From Rhodococcus sp. P-2 (GTDB taxonomy: Bacteria > Actinomycetota > Actinomycetes > Mycobacteriales > Mycobacteriaceae), in assembly GCF_016598535.1 (NCBI RefSeq), contig NZ_CP066779.1:3966053-4030052 (forward strand): a stretch of DNA of 64,000 nucleotides. Direction: 5' to 3'. Below, one piece after another: positions 54,990 through 64,000 of this stretch. The notes beneath the pieces are model-generated. The model was given only the letters and a program-made list of their open reading frames with translations, did not search any database and was not told where the DNA came from. Made by a program: the position numbers and the translations under genes. Position 1 is the first letter of the stretch; each line of letters opens with the position of its first letter.

Positions 54990-56327
54990 CTAGATCGGGT
55001 TGCCGAGTTCCTTGAGGGGAGTGCGGAACGTCTCCTTGGCGGTGAACGCCGAGATCGCGCAGATGACGCAGGCCACCGACGTCAGAATGGCAACGGGCAT
55101 CCAGTGTGTCTTGTCGCCGCCCATGAGGGCGTTGCCGATGGCGGGCGCAAAGCCTGCGAGGGCGAAGCCGACCTGGGTGCCGATCGCGATGCCGGAGTAG
55201 CGGACCTTGGTGTTGAACATCTCGGAGTAGAACGACGGCCAGATGGCGTTCGGTGCAGCGTAGAAGACGGACATCAATCCGATTGCGGCAAGAAAGATCA
55301 GGGGAACGTTGCCGCTGGCGATTGCGCCGAAGTACACGTAGATGAACACCGCACTACCGAGGGCGCCACCGATGAACAGCGGCCTGCGACCGATCCGGTC
55401 GGAGAGCATCGCCCAGGCGGGCTGACTGAGCAAGGCCACGGCGTTGGCTGCGATGGCCACCCAGAGCATGGTCGACTTCGGAATCCCCACTTCCTCGGTG
55501 GTGGCGAAGGCGAGTCCGAAGACGGAGAAGATAGTGGAGACGACGGCGATGAAGGCGCAGCAGATCACGCGAATCAGATTTGCGCTGTGGGTGCGAAGAA
55601 GATCGGCGACAGGCAATTTGGCGACGGCCTTCGACTCCTGCTGCTCGGTGAACTCTTCGGGCTCTTCGAGCTTGAGACGCATGATGTATGCCGCCACGAG
55701 AACGATCAGGCTGCCCCAGAACGGGATTCGCCAGCCCCACGTGTAGAGGATGTCGTCAGGGAGTGCGGCGATGGGCAGGAAGACGAGGCTGGCGAGGATG
55801 AAGCCGGCCTGGGTGCCGTTGAGGGTCCAACTGCAGAAGAATGCGCGTCGACCTTCGGGAGCATGTTCGAGTGTCAGTGAGCTGGCACCGCTCTGTTCAC
55901 CAGCGGCGGAGATGCCCTGGGCGATTCTCATCAGGACGAGAAGTATCGGTGCAAGAACTCCGATCGAATCGGCGCTGGGAATACATCCGATGAGGAACGT
56001 TGCCGCGCCCATCATGATGAGGGTGAGCAGCATGATCTTCTTGCGGCCGACGCGGTCACCGAAATGGCCGAGGACTACAGCGCCGAGGGGCCGCGCGACG
56101 TACGCGACACCGAAGGTGGCCAGCGAAAGCAGTGCCGCATGTCCGCTGTCCGGGAAGAACACGGTGGGGAAGATGAGCGCAGCGGCGGAGGCGTAGATGT
56201 AGAAGTCGTAGTACTCGAGCATGCTGCCGAGAAACGACGATGTTGCGGCGCGCTTGACCTTGGTCGTATCCGGCCTGGCCAAGGACCGTGCCTCGGGCCC
56301 GGATGGTGTAACCGTGCTAGCTGACAT
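54990..56327 (-). CDS. MHS-family shikimate/quinate-type transporter
   Basis: A 445-aa major facilitator protein with 12 predicted helices. The metabolite-proton symporter signatures are clear: SSFLGSMLEYYDFYIYASAAALIFP near the start, GHFGDRVGRKKIM (about 88-100), and GWRIPFWGSLIV. ATG 56327 has AGGAG six bases upstream. The aroQ-qsuD-qsuB genes 3.3 kb away make shikimate, quinate or a related aromatic acid the likely substrate (ShiA type), but this rests on context. Confidence 0.85.
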   Translation of the reverse strand: MSASTVTPSGPEARSLARPDTTKVKRAATSSFLGSMLEYYDFYIYASAAALIFPTVFFPDSGHAALLSLATFGVAYVARPLGAVVLGHFGDRVGRKKIMLLTLIMMGAATFLIGCIPSADSIGVLAPILLVLMRIAQGISAAGEQSGASSLTLEHAPEGRRAFFCSWTLNGTQAGFILASLVFLPIAALPDDILYTWGWRIPFWGSLIVLVAAYIMRLKLEEPEEFTEQQESKAVAKLPVADLLRTHSANLIRVICCAFIAVVSTIFSVFGLAFATTEEVGIPKSTMLWVAIAANAVALLSQPAWAMLSDRIGRRPLFIGGALGSAVFIYVYFGAIASGNVPLIFLAAIGLMSVFYAAPNAIWPSFYSEMFNTKVRYSGIAIGTQVGFALAGFAPAIGNALMGGDKTHWMPVAILTSVACVICAISAFTAKETFRTPLKELGNPI

Positions 56328-56530
56328 GCTCAACTCCTGGGTGGAAGCGTCGTGGAGGCTCTACATCCGCCGATTATGTTTGTCGATGATGTTCGTATCG
56401 AGAACGTCTGTGCGGAGAGCGATACAAGGAATGTAACCGACGCCACAGCAACTACACAAGATTATTAACCAAATAGTTCATAAAAATCTACTGGCGGTCA
56501 CGCCGCGCGTCGAAACCGCAGTTCAGGGAG

Positions 56531-58753
56531 TTAAGAGGCCGGCTGTGCTGCCGCCGCCACCAACTGCTCCACCTGTTCCTCAGTGATCCCGAGGCCGAAG
56601 GTGGCGAGCTTTCCGAGCGGCATCGAACCGGCGAGCGCCATCATTTCGGGGCTGACCGATTGCGCACCTTCGCCCGCTGCGGCAGACATGGCGGCGCCGA
56701 GAACGGCACTGCCTACGGGATGGGCGAGCCATTCGCCGATGGTCGACATGGCGTCGAGCGTGCCGACGCCGACGTTTCCGGCCAGAGTGATGGTGTCGGT
56801 TCTCGCGATGTCCCGAGACGAGAAGCCGACGCGGATCTCGTAGTCGCCAGGTTCGATCGCCCAGTCCTGCGCCGCGACGGACCAATAGGCAAATGCTCTG
56901 GTGTCGAGAGTGATGTTCACAGTCGCAGATTCGTCGGGGTCGAGGTGGACCTTGGCAAAGCCCTTCAGTTCCTGCTCGGGACGGTCGATGCTTTCCGAGG
57001 CGTCGTGGACGTAGACCTGCACGACGGTGCTGCCCGATCGGTCGCCGCTGTTGCGCACGGTGACCGTCACTTCGGCGGAGTTCTCACCGGCCTCCACAGA
57101 CATATCGGTGATGTCGAAGGTGGTGTAACTCAGCCCGAACCCGAACGGGTACGCCACTTCGCGCAGAGCGGAGTCGTAGTAGCGGTATCCCACATACAGT
57201 CCTTCGCCGTATCGGACGTGCTGCTGCGATCCGGGGAAGTGTAGATACGACGGATTGTCTTGGAGGCGAAGTGGAATGGTCTCCGTCAGCCGGCCGGACG
57301 GATTCGTGATGCCGAACAGCAGATCGGCGATCGCCGATCCACCCGCCTGGCCGAGTAGCCACCCTTCGAGGATTGCGGCGGCGTGGTCCTTCCACGACGC
57401 GATCGAAACCACGCCGCCGTTCGCGAGCACGACGACGGTGTTCGGGTTCGCACCGTGGACCGCTTCCAGCAGGGCGATCTGGTCAGCCGGCAGTTCGATG
57501 TCGGTTCGATCGAATCCTTCGGATTCGGTGGCGGACGGTAGTCCGAGGAAGAGCAGCGCGACGTCGGCGCGGCGCGCAGCGTCGACGGCCTCGGTGACCA
57601 TGTCGTCGTCCGGAGTGCCGTCGAAGGTGAAGCCCGGTGCGAAGGTGACCCGGTCGGCGCCTTCGAGGTCGAGGATCGCGTCCAAAGCATTGTCGAGCTT
57701 GGTGGGCACCACCTGTGAACTACCCGCCCCCTGGTATCGCGGGCTGCAGGCGAATTCTCCGATCACCGCGACAGTTTGCCCGCCGGGGGTCAGAGGCAGC
57801 AGTTCTCCGTCGTTCGCCAGCAAGACAGCCGACTCCGCTGCAGCTGTCCGCGCCAACTCGTGATGGCGCTCGGCGTCGTACGTGTGGCCTTCGGTTCGCG
57901 CGGCAGCGGTGCGTTGCACCAGCGTCGAGAGTCGTTCGGCTGCAGTCGTGAGCACTGATTCATCGAGGTCGCCGCCGCGAACGGCGTCGACGATCTGCGT
58001 ATCGGTTCCGGTCGGCGGCATTTCCAGGTCGAGCCCCGCGACGAGTGCCGCCACGCGATCGTTGACCGCCCCCCAGTCCGAAACGACGAGGCCGTCGAAG
58101 CCCCACTGTTCGCGCAGTACCTCGGTGAGCAGCCAGTGGTTCTGGCTCGAATAGACCCCGTTGATCTTGTTGTACGAGCACATGACCGTAGTCGGGGCCG
58201 CAGTCTTGACGGCGTATTCGAAGCCGGCCAGATAGATCTCGCGTAGCGTCCGTTCGTCGACGTCGGCACTGACTCTCATCCGGTCGTGCTCTTGGTTGTT
58301 GGCAGCGAAGTGCTTGAGCGAGGTTCCGACGCCGCGTGACTGGATGCCGGTGATCAGCGCTGCCGCGACGCGGCCGGAGAGGAACGGATCCTCGGAAACG
58401 TATTCGAAGTTCCTGCCGCACAACGGTGATCGTTTGATGTTGATGCCGGGACCGAGGAGAACCGAGACCTGTTCGGCTTTGGCTTCGTCGCCCAGAGCCT
58501 CACCCACGCGGCGGATGAGGTCGAGGTTCCACGACGAGCCCAACCCGACTGCCGGTGGAAAACACGTCGCGGGAATGCTGTGGCCGAGTCCGAGTGCGTC
58601 GCCGCCCTCGGGTTGTTTCCGAACCCCGTGTGGGCCGTCGGTCAGCAGTATCGACTCGATTCCGGGGACGGACTGGCTGTGCCAGAAATCCGAGCCTGAC
58701 GTCAACGACGCCTTCTCTTCGAGTGAAAGCCCGTTTACGTAATTCTCGGTCAC
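56531..58753 (-). CDS. GH3 beta-glucosidase
   Basis: A 740-aa enzyme with the two GH3 domains and a C-terminal fibronectin III-like domain (about 650-715). The N-terminal domain has LLGPGINIKRSPLCGRNFEYVSEDP, KHFAANNQE and the nucleophile Asp in VVSDWGAVNDR (about 224). The second domain has FLGLPSATESEGFDR. There is no signal peptide, so it is cytoplasmic. It starts at GTG 58753 with GGGAGG five bases upstream. It releases glucose from beta-glucosides, perhaps plant phenolic glucosides that feed the adjacent aromatic pathway. Confidence 0.93.
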   Translation of the reverse strand: MTENYVNGLSLEEKASLTSGSDFWHSQSVPGIESILLTDGPHGVRKQPEGGDALGLGHSIPATCFPPAVGLGSSWNLDLIRRVGEALGDEAKAEQVSVLLGPGINIKRSPLCGRNFEYVSEDPFLSGRVAAALITGIQSRGVGTSLKHFAANNQEHDRMRVSADVDERTLREIYLAGFEYAVKTAAPTTVMCSYNKINGVYSSQNHWLLTEVLREQWGFDGLVVSDWGAVNDRVAALVAGLDLEMPPTGTDTQIVDAVRGGDLDESVLTTAAERLSTLVQRTAAARTEGHTYDAERHHELARTAAAESAVLLANDGELLPLTPGGQTVAVIGEFACSPRYQGAGSSQVVPTKLDNALDAILDLEGADRVTFAPGFTFDGTPDDDMVTEAVDAARRADVALLFLGLPSATESEGFDRTDIELPADQIALLEAVHGANPNTVVVLANGGVVSIASWKDHAAAILEGWLLGQAGGSAIADLLFGITNPSGRLTETIPLRLQDNPSYLHFPGSQQHVRYGEGLYVGYRYYDSALREVAYPFGFGLSYTTFDITDMSVEAGENSAEVTVTVRNSGDRSGSTVVQVYVHDASESIDRPEQELKGFAKVHLDPDESATVNITLDTRAFAYWSVAAQDWAIEPGDYEIRVGFSSRDIARTDTITLAGNVGVGTLDAMSTIGEWLAHPVGSAVLGAAMSAAAGEGAQSVSPEMMALAGSMPLGKLATFGLGITEEQVEQLVAAAAQPAS

Positions 58754-58824
58754 GTCAATCCTCCCGGTGGCAGCTGTGAGTTCCACTCACCACCGTAGGG
58801 GGATTTTTCGGACTTCGGGGTGGG

Positions 58825-59499
58825 TCAGGACGGCGTCGGTGAGGTCAGAAATGCAACAACCATGTCGCCGAGCATGGTTCGTAGATGCTCGCGATGCGAC
58901 GAGTCGGTCAGATCGCGGTCGAAGAGCGCTTTGAAGGTGTATCGGTTGGCGATCCGAAAGACGCAGTAACTGCTGATCAGCATGTGAATGTCGAGAGCAT
59001 CGACGTCGGAGCGAAATACTCCCGCCTGCTGCCCGTCGTGGAGAATCTGCGAGACGAGATCGGCGGCAGGGGCGCCGAGGCCACTGAGCAGCTCGGACTT
59101 CTCGATGTGCTCACCGCGGAGCATGTTCTCGTTGGCCACCAGCCGAATGAAGTTCGGGTGCTGTTCGTGGTGGTCGAAGGTGAGTTCTGCCAAGGCGCGG
59201 ACTGCTGCGGTGGGGTTCAATCCCTCGAGGTCGAGTTCACGTTCCTGCGCACGAATGACGCTGTACGCATGCTCGAGGACGGACTTGTACAGCCCTTCCT
59301 TGTCGGTGAAGTAGTAGTAGATCATGCGCTTGGTGGTGTGAGTCTTGGTTGCGATCTCGTCTACCCGGGCGCCGGCGAATCCCTTGTCGGCAAACTCCTC
59401 GGTGGCGACGGCGATGATGTTCACCCTGGTCAGATCGCTGTTTCGGCGTCGCTTCTCCGGCTTCGACACCACGGAGTTCACTGACTGCTCGGAAACCAT
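58825..59499 (-). CDS. TetR-family regulator of the qsu locus
   Basis: A 224-aa protein with an N-terminal helix-turn-helix: IIAVATEEFADKGFAGARVDEIATKTHTTKRMIYYYFTDKEGLY (about 28-71) and a TetR C-terminal ligand domain. It is divergent from aroQ with a 127-base gap holding a GAACTA-N6-TAGTTC repeat. It most likely represses the aroQ-qsuD-qsuB operon, and possibly the GH3 and transporter genes, with shikimate or quinate pathway compounds as inducers. The C. glutamicum system uses a LysR activator (QsuR), so the control type differs here. Confidence 0.88.
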   Translation of the reverse strand: MVSEQSVNSVVSKPEKRRRNSDLTRVNIIAVATEEFADKGFAGARVDEIATKTHTTKRMIYYYFTDKEGLYKSVLEHAYSVIRAQERELDLEGLNPTAAVRALAELTFDHHEQHPNFIRLVANENMLRGEHIEKSELLSGLGAPAADLVSQILHDGQQAGVFRSDVDALDIHMLISSYCVFRIANRYTFKALFDRDLTDSSHREHLRTMLGDMVVAFLTSPTPS

Positions 59500-59570
59500 G
59501 TGCTCACTCTATCTGTCAGCAGTTTGTCGACTTTGCTTGTCGAGTTCGCGTCGGGGGAGTAACGTCCAGT

Positions 59571-59588
59571 GAACTAACTCACTAGTTC
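59571..59588. promoter_or_regulatory. Candidate TetR operator upstream of aroQ
   Basis: GAACTA-ACTCAC-TAGTTC is a perfect inverted repeat with a 6-base spacer, 39 bases before the aroQ start, followed by a third related element TTAGTTTC at 59594-59601. Confidence 0.6.
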
Positions 59589-59626
59589 GTACATTAGTTT
59601 CGAGCGTCAACCCCGAGGTGCCCCTG

Positions 59627-60076
59627 ATGACTTCATCTCTACCGGTTCTGGTCCTCAACGGACCCAACTTGAATTTGTTGGGACAGCGCCAACCGGAGTT
59701 CTACGGGAGAGGCACCCTGGACGACGTGGTTTCCCGTTGTGAAGCGGCGGCTGAGAAGTTCGGAGCGGTGGTCGAGGCAAAGCAGTCGAACCACGAGGGT
59801 CAACTGATCGATTGGATCCACGAGGCCAGGGGAAAAGTCGCGGGCATCGTGATCAATCCCGGTGGGTACTCCCACACCTCGGTTGCGTTGCGTGACGCTC
59901 TGGTCACACTCGATGCCCCCGTCGTGGAGGTGCACATCAGCAACATCCACAGCCGCGAGGATTTCCGTCACCACTCGTACGTCTCCGGCATCGCCGACGC
60001 TGTCATCTGTGGGTTGGGAATCGACGGCTACAGCGCCGCAGTCGAATTCGTCTGCATCCGAGAAGGGAAGAACTGA
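59627..60076 (+). CDS. aroQ: Type II 3-dehydroquinate dehydratase (catabolic)
   Basis: A 149-aa enzyme that dehydrates 3-dehydroquinate to 3-dehydroshikimate. Family features: [18 protein letters not shown] (10-27; Tyr26), [16 protein letters not shown] (78-92) and the catalytic His103 in [15 protein letters not shown] 59627 is preferred because GAGG lies eight bases upstream. In C. glutamicum the corresponding gene is qsuC. Its stop overlaps the qsuD start (TGATGA), so the operon is tightly coupled. Confidence 0.93.
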   Translation: MTSSLPVLVLNGPNLNLLGQRQPEFYGRGTLDDVVSRCEAAAEKFGAVVEAKQSNHEGQLIDWIHEARGKVAGIVINPGGYSHTSVALRDALVTLDAPVVEVHISNIHSREDFRHHSYVSGIADAVICGLGIDGYSAAVEFVCIREGKN

Positions 60077-60954
60077 TGAGTGATTCGATCCTCTGCGGTC
60101 TGATCGGCACCGGTATCGAGGCCTCCTTGACCCCGGTCATGCACGAGGAGGAAGGGCGCAGACAGGGCCTGCCGTACGTCTACCGCATCCTCGATCTCGA
60201 CGTGATGGGAATGGTGCCGTCGGACATCGGTGAACTTCTCACCTATGCACGACGTTTCGGTTTCCGCGGTCTCAATATCACTCACCCGTGCAAGCAGTTG
60301 GTGATCGAGTATCTCGACGAACTCTCGCCGGATGCAGACAGGCTCGGGGCGGTGAACACGGTTCTCTTCGACTCCGGCAAGGCGATCGGACACAACACCG
60401 ATTGGTCGGGCTTCGGCCGGAATTTCGACGACGGGCTTCCCGGAGCACAGCTCGATCGTGTCGTCCAGCTCGGTGCGGGTGGAGCCGGTGCGGCTGTTGC
60501 CTATGCGGCACTCACCCGCGGCGTGGGGACGCTGACGTTGGTCGATTCGAGCCTGGCTCGTGCGGAAGAACTCGCGCGGACTTTCTCGCAGCAGTTCCCG
60601 GCGCAGATCGTCGAGGCGCGCCACACGAGTGACCTCGCCGAAGTGCTCGGCAATGCAAACGGTTTGATCCACGCGACGCCGATGGGGATGGCGGCCCATC
60701 CTGGGATGGCATTCTCGCCGGATCTGCTCCGTCCTGATCTGTGGGTGGCGGAAATCGTCTACCGTCCGCTCGAAACGGAGCTGTTGCGTCAGGCCAGGCT
60801 GATCGGGGCGCCGACGCTCAGCGGTGGCGGAATGACCGTCTTCCAGGCCGTCGACGCGTTCCGGATCTTCACGGGCATCGAACCCGACAGTAAGAGGATG
60901 CTCGCTCACATGACCGAACTGGTGCACGGCGAACAGACTGCGGCAGCGCTGTGA
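60076..60954 (+). CDS. qsuD: Quinate/shikimate dehydrogenase (NAD type)
   Basis: A 292-aa AroE-fold enzyme. Lys73 in NITHPCKQ and Asp109 in GHNTDWSGFGRN form the catalytic pair; NAD binds at LGAGGAGAAVAYA (about 133-145), and TLVDSS has an acidic residue where NADP-dependent AroE carries a basic one. This is the pattern of catabolic quinate/shikimate dehydrogenases such as C. glutamicum QsuD, which oxidise quinate and shikimate with NAD. It overlaps aroQ by one base and the next gene by four. Confidence 0.93.
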   Translation: MSDSILCGLIGTGIEASLTPVMHEEEGRRQGLPYVYRILDLDVMGMVPSDIGELLTYARRFGFRGLNITHPCKQLVIEYLDELSPDADRLGAVNTVLFDSGKAIGHNTDWSGFGRNFDDGLPGAQLDRVVQLGAGGAGAAVAYAALTRGVGTLTLVDSSLARAEELARTFSQQFPAQIVEARHTSDLAEVLGNANGLIHATPMGMAAHPGMAFSPDLLRPDLWVAEIVYRPLETELLRQARLIGAPTLSGGGMTVFQAVDAFRIFTGIEPDSKRMLAHMTELVHGEQTAAAL

Positions 60955-62861
60955 GTGGCCCGGTCCGGACGTCGATCGCGACTGTATCGCTCAGCGGCAC
61001 CCTCGAGGAAAAGCTCGACGCCATTGCTGCTGCCGGCTTCGACGGCTTCGAGGTGTTCGAGCCGGATTTTGTCGCTTCTCCCTGGTCGCCCGTGGAATTG
61101 CGAACGAGGGCTGCGGATCTGGGGCTGAGCCTGGACCTGTATCAGCCGTTTCGTGACTTCGACACGGTGGACGAGGCCCAATTTGCTCGGAATCTTGTTC
61201 GAGTGCAACGCAAATTCGAGCTGATGGATCAACTGGGGTGCGAGACGCTCCTGGTGTGCTCCTCGCCCCTGCCGACAGCAAGTCACGACGACGGTCAGTT
61301 GACAGAGCAATTCGGAGCTCTCGCCGAACTGGCGTCCCAGCACGGCAAGAAGGTTGCATACGAGGCGCTCGCGTGGGGTGCCCACGTCAACACGTACGGT
61401 CATGCATGGAAGATCGTCGAGGGAGTCGATCACGTAGCGCTCGGAACCTGTTTGGACAGTTTCCACATCCTCTCGCGCGGTGACGATCCTGCCGGAAATC
61501 GCGAGATTCCCGGAGAGAAGATCTTCTTCCTCCAGTTGGCGGACGCACCGTTTTTGGCGATGGACATCCTCCAGTGGAGCCGGCATCACCGAAATTTCCC
61601 GGGGCAGGGCAGTTTCGATCTGAGCGCGTTCGCTCAGCATGTGTACGCCACCGGTTACGACGGACCGTGGTCGCTCGAGATCTTCAACGACGTATTCCGC
61701 CGCGCTGACACCCAGCGGACGGCAATCGACGCTCATCGGTCGCTCCTCCATCTGGAAGAACAGGTCGCTGCCGCGAACCCTGCCGCCGGTGGACCCACGC
61801 TGTTCACCGCCCCGGAGCGCACCCCGCTCGAAGGAATCGTGTCTTTGCGAATCGCTGCGGGTCCGGCTAAACAGGACCAGGTCCACTCGATGCTCTCCCG
61901 TGTCGGTTTTCATCTGGTCGGACGGCACCACGATCACGACCTGCAGCTGTGGCGGCACGGACCGCTGACCGTTGCCGTCGACGCGACAGCGGGCACGGTG
62001 TGGACGGCGCCCGGGCTGCCCGCAGATCTGCCGGTTCTCACTCAGATCGGCATCAGGGCAACCGAACCCGAAGTGTGGGGAGAGCGCGCTCTGGCTCTCG
62101 AAGTACCGGCGACGCGAGTGCAGTTGCCCGGTTCGAGTGACGAGAACTTCGCCGTACCGGACGTCGTACGCCTGAAGGTCACCGATGCGACATCGATCGA
62201 CCTTCGTGGCCCCGGCAGCGCTGCGGCGTGGGAATCGGCCTTCGAGATCTACCCGCTGCCCGCCGAGCGCAATCGTGAACAGGGCGCAGTGTTCACCGGG
62301 ATCGACCATGTGGCACTGGCAGTTCCGGCCGAGAGCTGGGACGGCATCATGCTGCTCCTGCGGTCCGTGTTCGAGATGCAACCGCACGAGGGGCAGGACG
62401 TCACCGATTCGGTCGGCCTCATGCGGAGTCAAGCGCTCACGCTTGTTCAAGACGGTGACGGACATGCCCTGCGTATCTCGCTGAACATGGTGGAGGGCAG
62501 TCGAAGCGGGCTGCCGACCGTCCGCCGCGGCGGCGTCAGCCACGTCGCCTTCGCGTGTGAGAACATCTTCGGTGCCGCTGCGTCCATGCAGGAGTGGGGG
62601 TTTGCTCCGCTACCCATTTCCCCGAACTACTACGACGATCTGGACGCACGTTTCGGGTTGAACTCCGAACTGCTCGACCGGATGCGCAGCGCCGGAATCC
62701 TTTACGACGCGGACGCTCACGGCGAGTTCTTCCACCTGTTCACCCCGACGGTCGGGGGAGACCTGTTCTTCGAGGTCGTGCAGCGAGTGGGTGGGTACGA
62801 GGGCTACGGGGAGGTCAACTCCGCTGTGCGACTGTCGGCTCAACTGCGCGCGAGTTCGTGA
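60951..62861 (+). CDS. qsuB: 3-Dehydroshikimate dehydratase with C-terminal HPPD-like domain
   Basis: A 636-aa fused protein like C. glutamicum QsuB. Domain 1 (about 1-285) is a TIM barrel of the xylose-isomerase/AP-endonuclease-2 type with acidic metal ligands ([27 protein letters not shown]). Domain 2 (about 300-610) is a pair of VOC folds as in 4-hydroxyphenylpyruvate dioxygenase ([36 protein letters not shown]). It converts 3-dehydroshikimate to protocatechuate, feeding the ring-cleavage pathway. The start is GTG 60951 (4-base overlap). Its 3' end overlaps fdhD by 47 bases, convergently. Confidence 0.93.
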   Translation: MSGPVRTSIATVSLSGTLEEKLDAIAAAGFDGFEVFEPDFVASPWSPVELRTRAADLGLSLDLYQPFRDFDTVDEAQFARNLVRVQRKFELMDQLGCETLLVCSSPLPTASHDDGQLTEQFGALAELASQHGKKVAYEALAWGAHVNTYGHAWKIVEGVDHVALGTCLDSFHILSRGDDPAGNREIPGEKIFFLQLADAPFLAMDILQWSRHHRNFPGQGSFDLSAFAQHVYATGYDGPWSLEIFNDVFRRADTQRTAIDAHRSLLHLEEQVAAANPAAGGPTLFTAPERTPLEGIVSLRIAAGPAKQDQVHSMLSRVGFHLVGRHHDHDLQLWRHGPLTVAVDATAGTVWTAPGLPADLPVLTQIGIRATEPEVWGERALALEVPATRVQLPGSSDENFAVPDVVRLKVTDATSIDLRGPGSAAAWESAFEIYPLPAERNREQGAVFTGIDHVALAVPAESWDGIMLLLRSVFEMQPHEGQDVTDSVGLMRSQALTLVQDGDGHALRISLNMVEGSRSGLPTVRRGGVSHVAFACENIFGAAASMQEWGFAPLPISPNYYDDLDARFGLNSELLDRMRSAGILYDADAHGEFFHLFTPTVGGDLFFEVVQRVGGYEGYGEVNSAVRLSAQLRASS

Positions 62862-63681
62862 CCTCGACTCGGTGCGGGTGCGAGTAGACGTTCATCGAAT
62901 CGCCGCGGATGAAACCGACGAGCGTCAACCCCGATTCCTGTGCCAGTTCCACGGCCAGCGACGACGGCGCGGAGACGGCACCGAGTACCGGAATGCCGGC
63001 CATGACGGCCTTCTGGACGAGTTCGAACGACGCCCGCCCACTGACGATCAGGATCGTGTCGTAGAGGGGCACTCTGCCGTCGGTGATGGCCCAACCGATC
63101 ACCTTGTCGACGGCGTTGTGACGGCCGACATCCTCGCGCAGTGCCAGGAGTTCTCCGGTGGCGGTGAACAATCCGGCCGCGTGCAGGCCGCCGGTGCGCT
63201 CGAAGATCCGCTGGCTCTCCCGCAGCGTGACCGGCATGGCCGACAGGACGGTGGAGGTGACGGAAGTCGTGTCACCGACCAGTGGATGCCGCGTCGTGGT
63301 GCGGACGGCATCGAGTGACGTCTTCCCGCACACTCCGCACGCGGAACTGACGACGGTGTTGCGGTCGGTGGTGTGATCGGGCAACGGCACTCCGGGAGCG
63401 AGCGCGATGTCGAGGACGTTGTACGTGTTCGCGCCGGTTTCGTCGACGCCGTCGCAATACCGGACGACGCTCACGTCGTCGCGGGTGCCGATGACTCCTT
63501 CACTGAGAAGGAATCCGTGGACGAGGTCGACGTCGTTGCCGGGTGTTCGCATCGTCACTGCCAGCACCTGACCGTCGACTCTCATTTCGAGTGGTTCCTC
63601 GACGGCCAGCGTGTCGGGGCGCGTGACGACCCGATCGCCCGAGATTCGAACGACCGGCGTGCGGGCGGTGACTCGTCCCAT
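62815..63681 (-). CDS. fdhD: Formate dehydrogenase accessory sulfurtransferase FdhD
   Basis: A 288-aa protein starting at ATG 63681, one base after the stop of the preceding molybdoenzyme gene. It transfers sulfur to the molybdenum cofactor of formate dehydrogenase. The sulfur-binding motif [11 protein letters not shown] (about 113-123) is intact, with [15 protein letters not shown] and [18 protein letters not shown] further along. The adjacent gene encodes an FdhF/YdeP-like subunit, the natural client. The last 47 bases overlap qsuB on the opposite strand. Confidence 0.95.
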   Translation of the reverse strand: MGRVTARTPVVRISGDRVVTRPDTLAVEEPLEMRVDGQVLAVTMRTPGNDVDLVHGFLLSEGVIGTRDDVSVVRYCDGVDETGANTYNVLDIALAPGVPLPDHTTDRNTVVSSACGVCGKTSLDAVRTTTRHPLVGDTTSVTSTVLSAMPVTLRESQRIFERTGGLHAAGLFTATGELLALREDVGRHNAVDKVIGWAITDGRVPLYDTILIVSGRASFELVQKAVMAGIPVLGAVSAPSSLAVELAQESGLTLVGFIRGDSMNVYSHPHRVEVTNSRAVEPTVAQRS

Positions 63682-63682
63682 C

Positions 63683-64000
63683 TCAGGCGCCCGATGCCTC
63701 GAGTCGAACGGTGACGGCCTTCGAGACCGGCGTGTTCGACTTGGCTGCAACGTGTTCGAGGGGAACGAGGGGATTTGTCTCGGGGTAGTACGCTGCCGCG
63801 TTGCCGCGCGGGGTGTCGTAGGCGACGATGCGGAATTCGGTGACCCGACGCTCTTCGAGTGTGCCGTCGGGTGTTGTCCACTCGGACACGATGTCGACGA
63901 GATCACCGTCGCGGAATCCGAGTGCGGTGATGTCTTCGCCGTTGACGAGGATGACTTTGCGGCCGCCCTTGATGCCGCGGTATCTGTCGTCGAGGCCGTA
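63683..64000 (-). CDS. C-terminal end of an FdhF/YdeP-family molybdopterin oxidoreductase (partial)
   Basis: The frame is open to the window edge; only the last 105 codons are present. The sequence is typical of the molybdopterin dinucleotide-binding C-terminal domain: [20 protein letters not shown], then [20 protein letters not shown], and LEASGA at the end. Proteins of this family include formate-dehydrogenase-like enzymes. It is upstream of, and nearly fused to, fdhD, so the two are co-transcribed. Full function cannot be judged from this part. Confidence 0.85.
   Translation of the reverse strand, partial: YGLDDRYRGIKGGRKVILVNGEDITALGFRDGDLVDIVSEWTTPDGTLEERRVTEFRIVAYDTPRGNAAAYYPETNPLVPLEHVAAKSNTPVSKAVTVRLEASGA

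Overview
The window reads as chromosomal DNA of a Rhodococcus, most likely of the R. erythropolis/qingshengii group (high-GC codon use, many GTG/TTG starts, mycothiol-type DsbA protein, two glutamate dehydrogenases, a catabolic quinate/shikimate cluster). This assignment is inferred from protein character and from gene order that I recall as conserved with Mycobacterium tuberculosis Rv2457c-Rv2478c (clpX, clpP2, clpP1, tig, nei-type glycosylase, rpiB, DsbA-like, pepN, DUF5130, HNH, glbO, aglA, thioesterase, gdh, ettA, ssb). No database search was run.

Left part (1-16.7 kb): the end of a ferredoxin-reductase/desaturase operon (Rv3230c/desA3 type). Next comes a cluster of four very small peptide genes (37-55 aa, hydrophobic core plus Gly/Ser tail) beside a PucR-type regulator. 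Nitrogen genes follow (NADP-glutamate dehydrogenase gdhA and a type III glutamine synthetase), flanking a secreted DUF4185 protein. A cell-surface operon then runs leftward: a 1557-aa LPVTG-anchored protein, a fifth small peptide, a class E-like sortase and a 50-aa membrane protein.

Middle-left (16.7-22.5 kb): a gene-poor, decayed accessory stretch. It holds small putative membrane peptides, a truncated secreted-protein remnant, a frameshifted MFS remnant, a secreted protein, a GNAT enzyme, a lipoprotein and a SUKH-like orphan, and it ends at the 3' side of a tRNA-Arg gene.

Right part (22.5-64 kb): conserved core. CopD-CtaG fusion, SSB, a MarR/ABC-exporter divergon, an HsaA-like flavin monooxygenase behind a KstR-type operator, EttA, two hotdog thioesterases flanking the 1615-aa NAD-glutamate dehydrogenase, GH13 glucosidase, truncated haemoglobin, HNH nuclease, aminopeptidase N, ferredoxin-NAD reductase, mycothiol-type DsbA, M48 peptidase, RpiB, DNA glycosylase, tRNA-Gly, tRNA-Pro, trigger factor and ClpP1-ClpP2-ClpX. 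It closes with a quinate/shikimate module (MHS transporter, GH3 glucosidase, TetR regulator, aroQ-qsuD-qsuB) and the start of a formate-dehydrogenase-like molybdoenzyme locus (fdhD and the end of an FdhF/YdeP-like subunit).

The most unusual material is the family of tiny Gly/Ser-tailed peptides (four beside pucR, one inside the sortase operon), together with a recurring GGAC-N4-GTCC inverted repeat near pucR, its neighbouring peptide gene and the gdhA/DUF4185 intergenic region.
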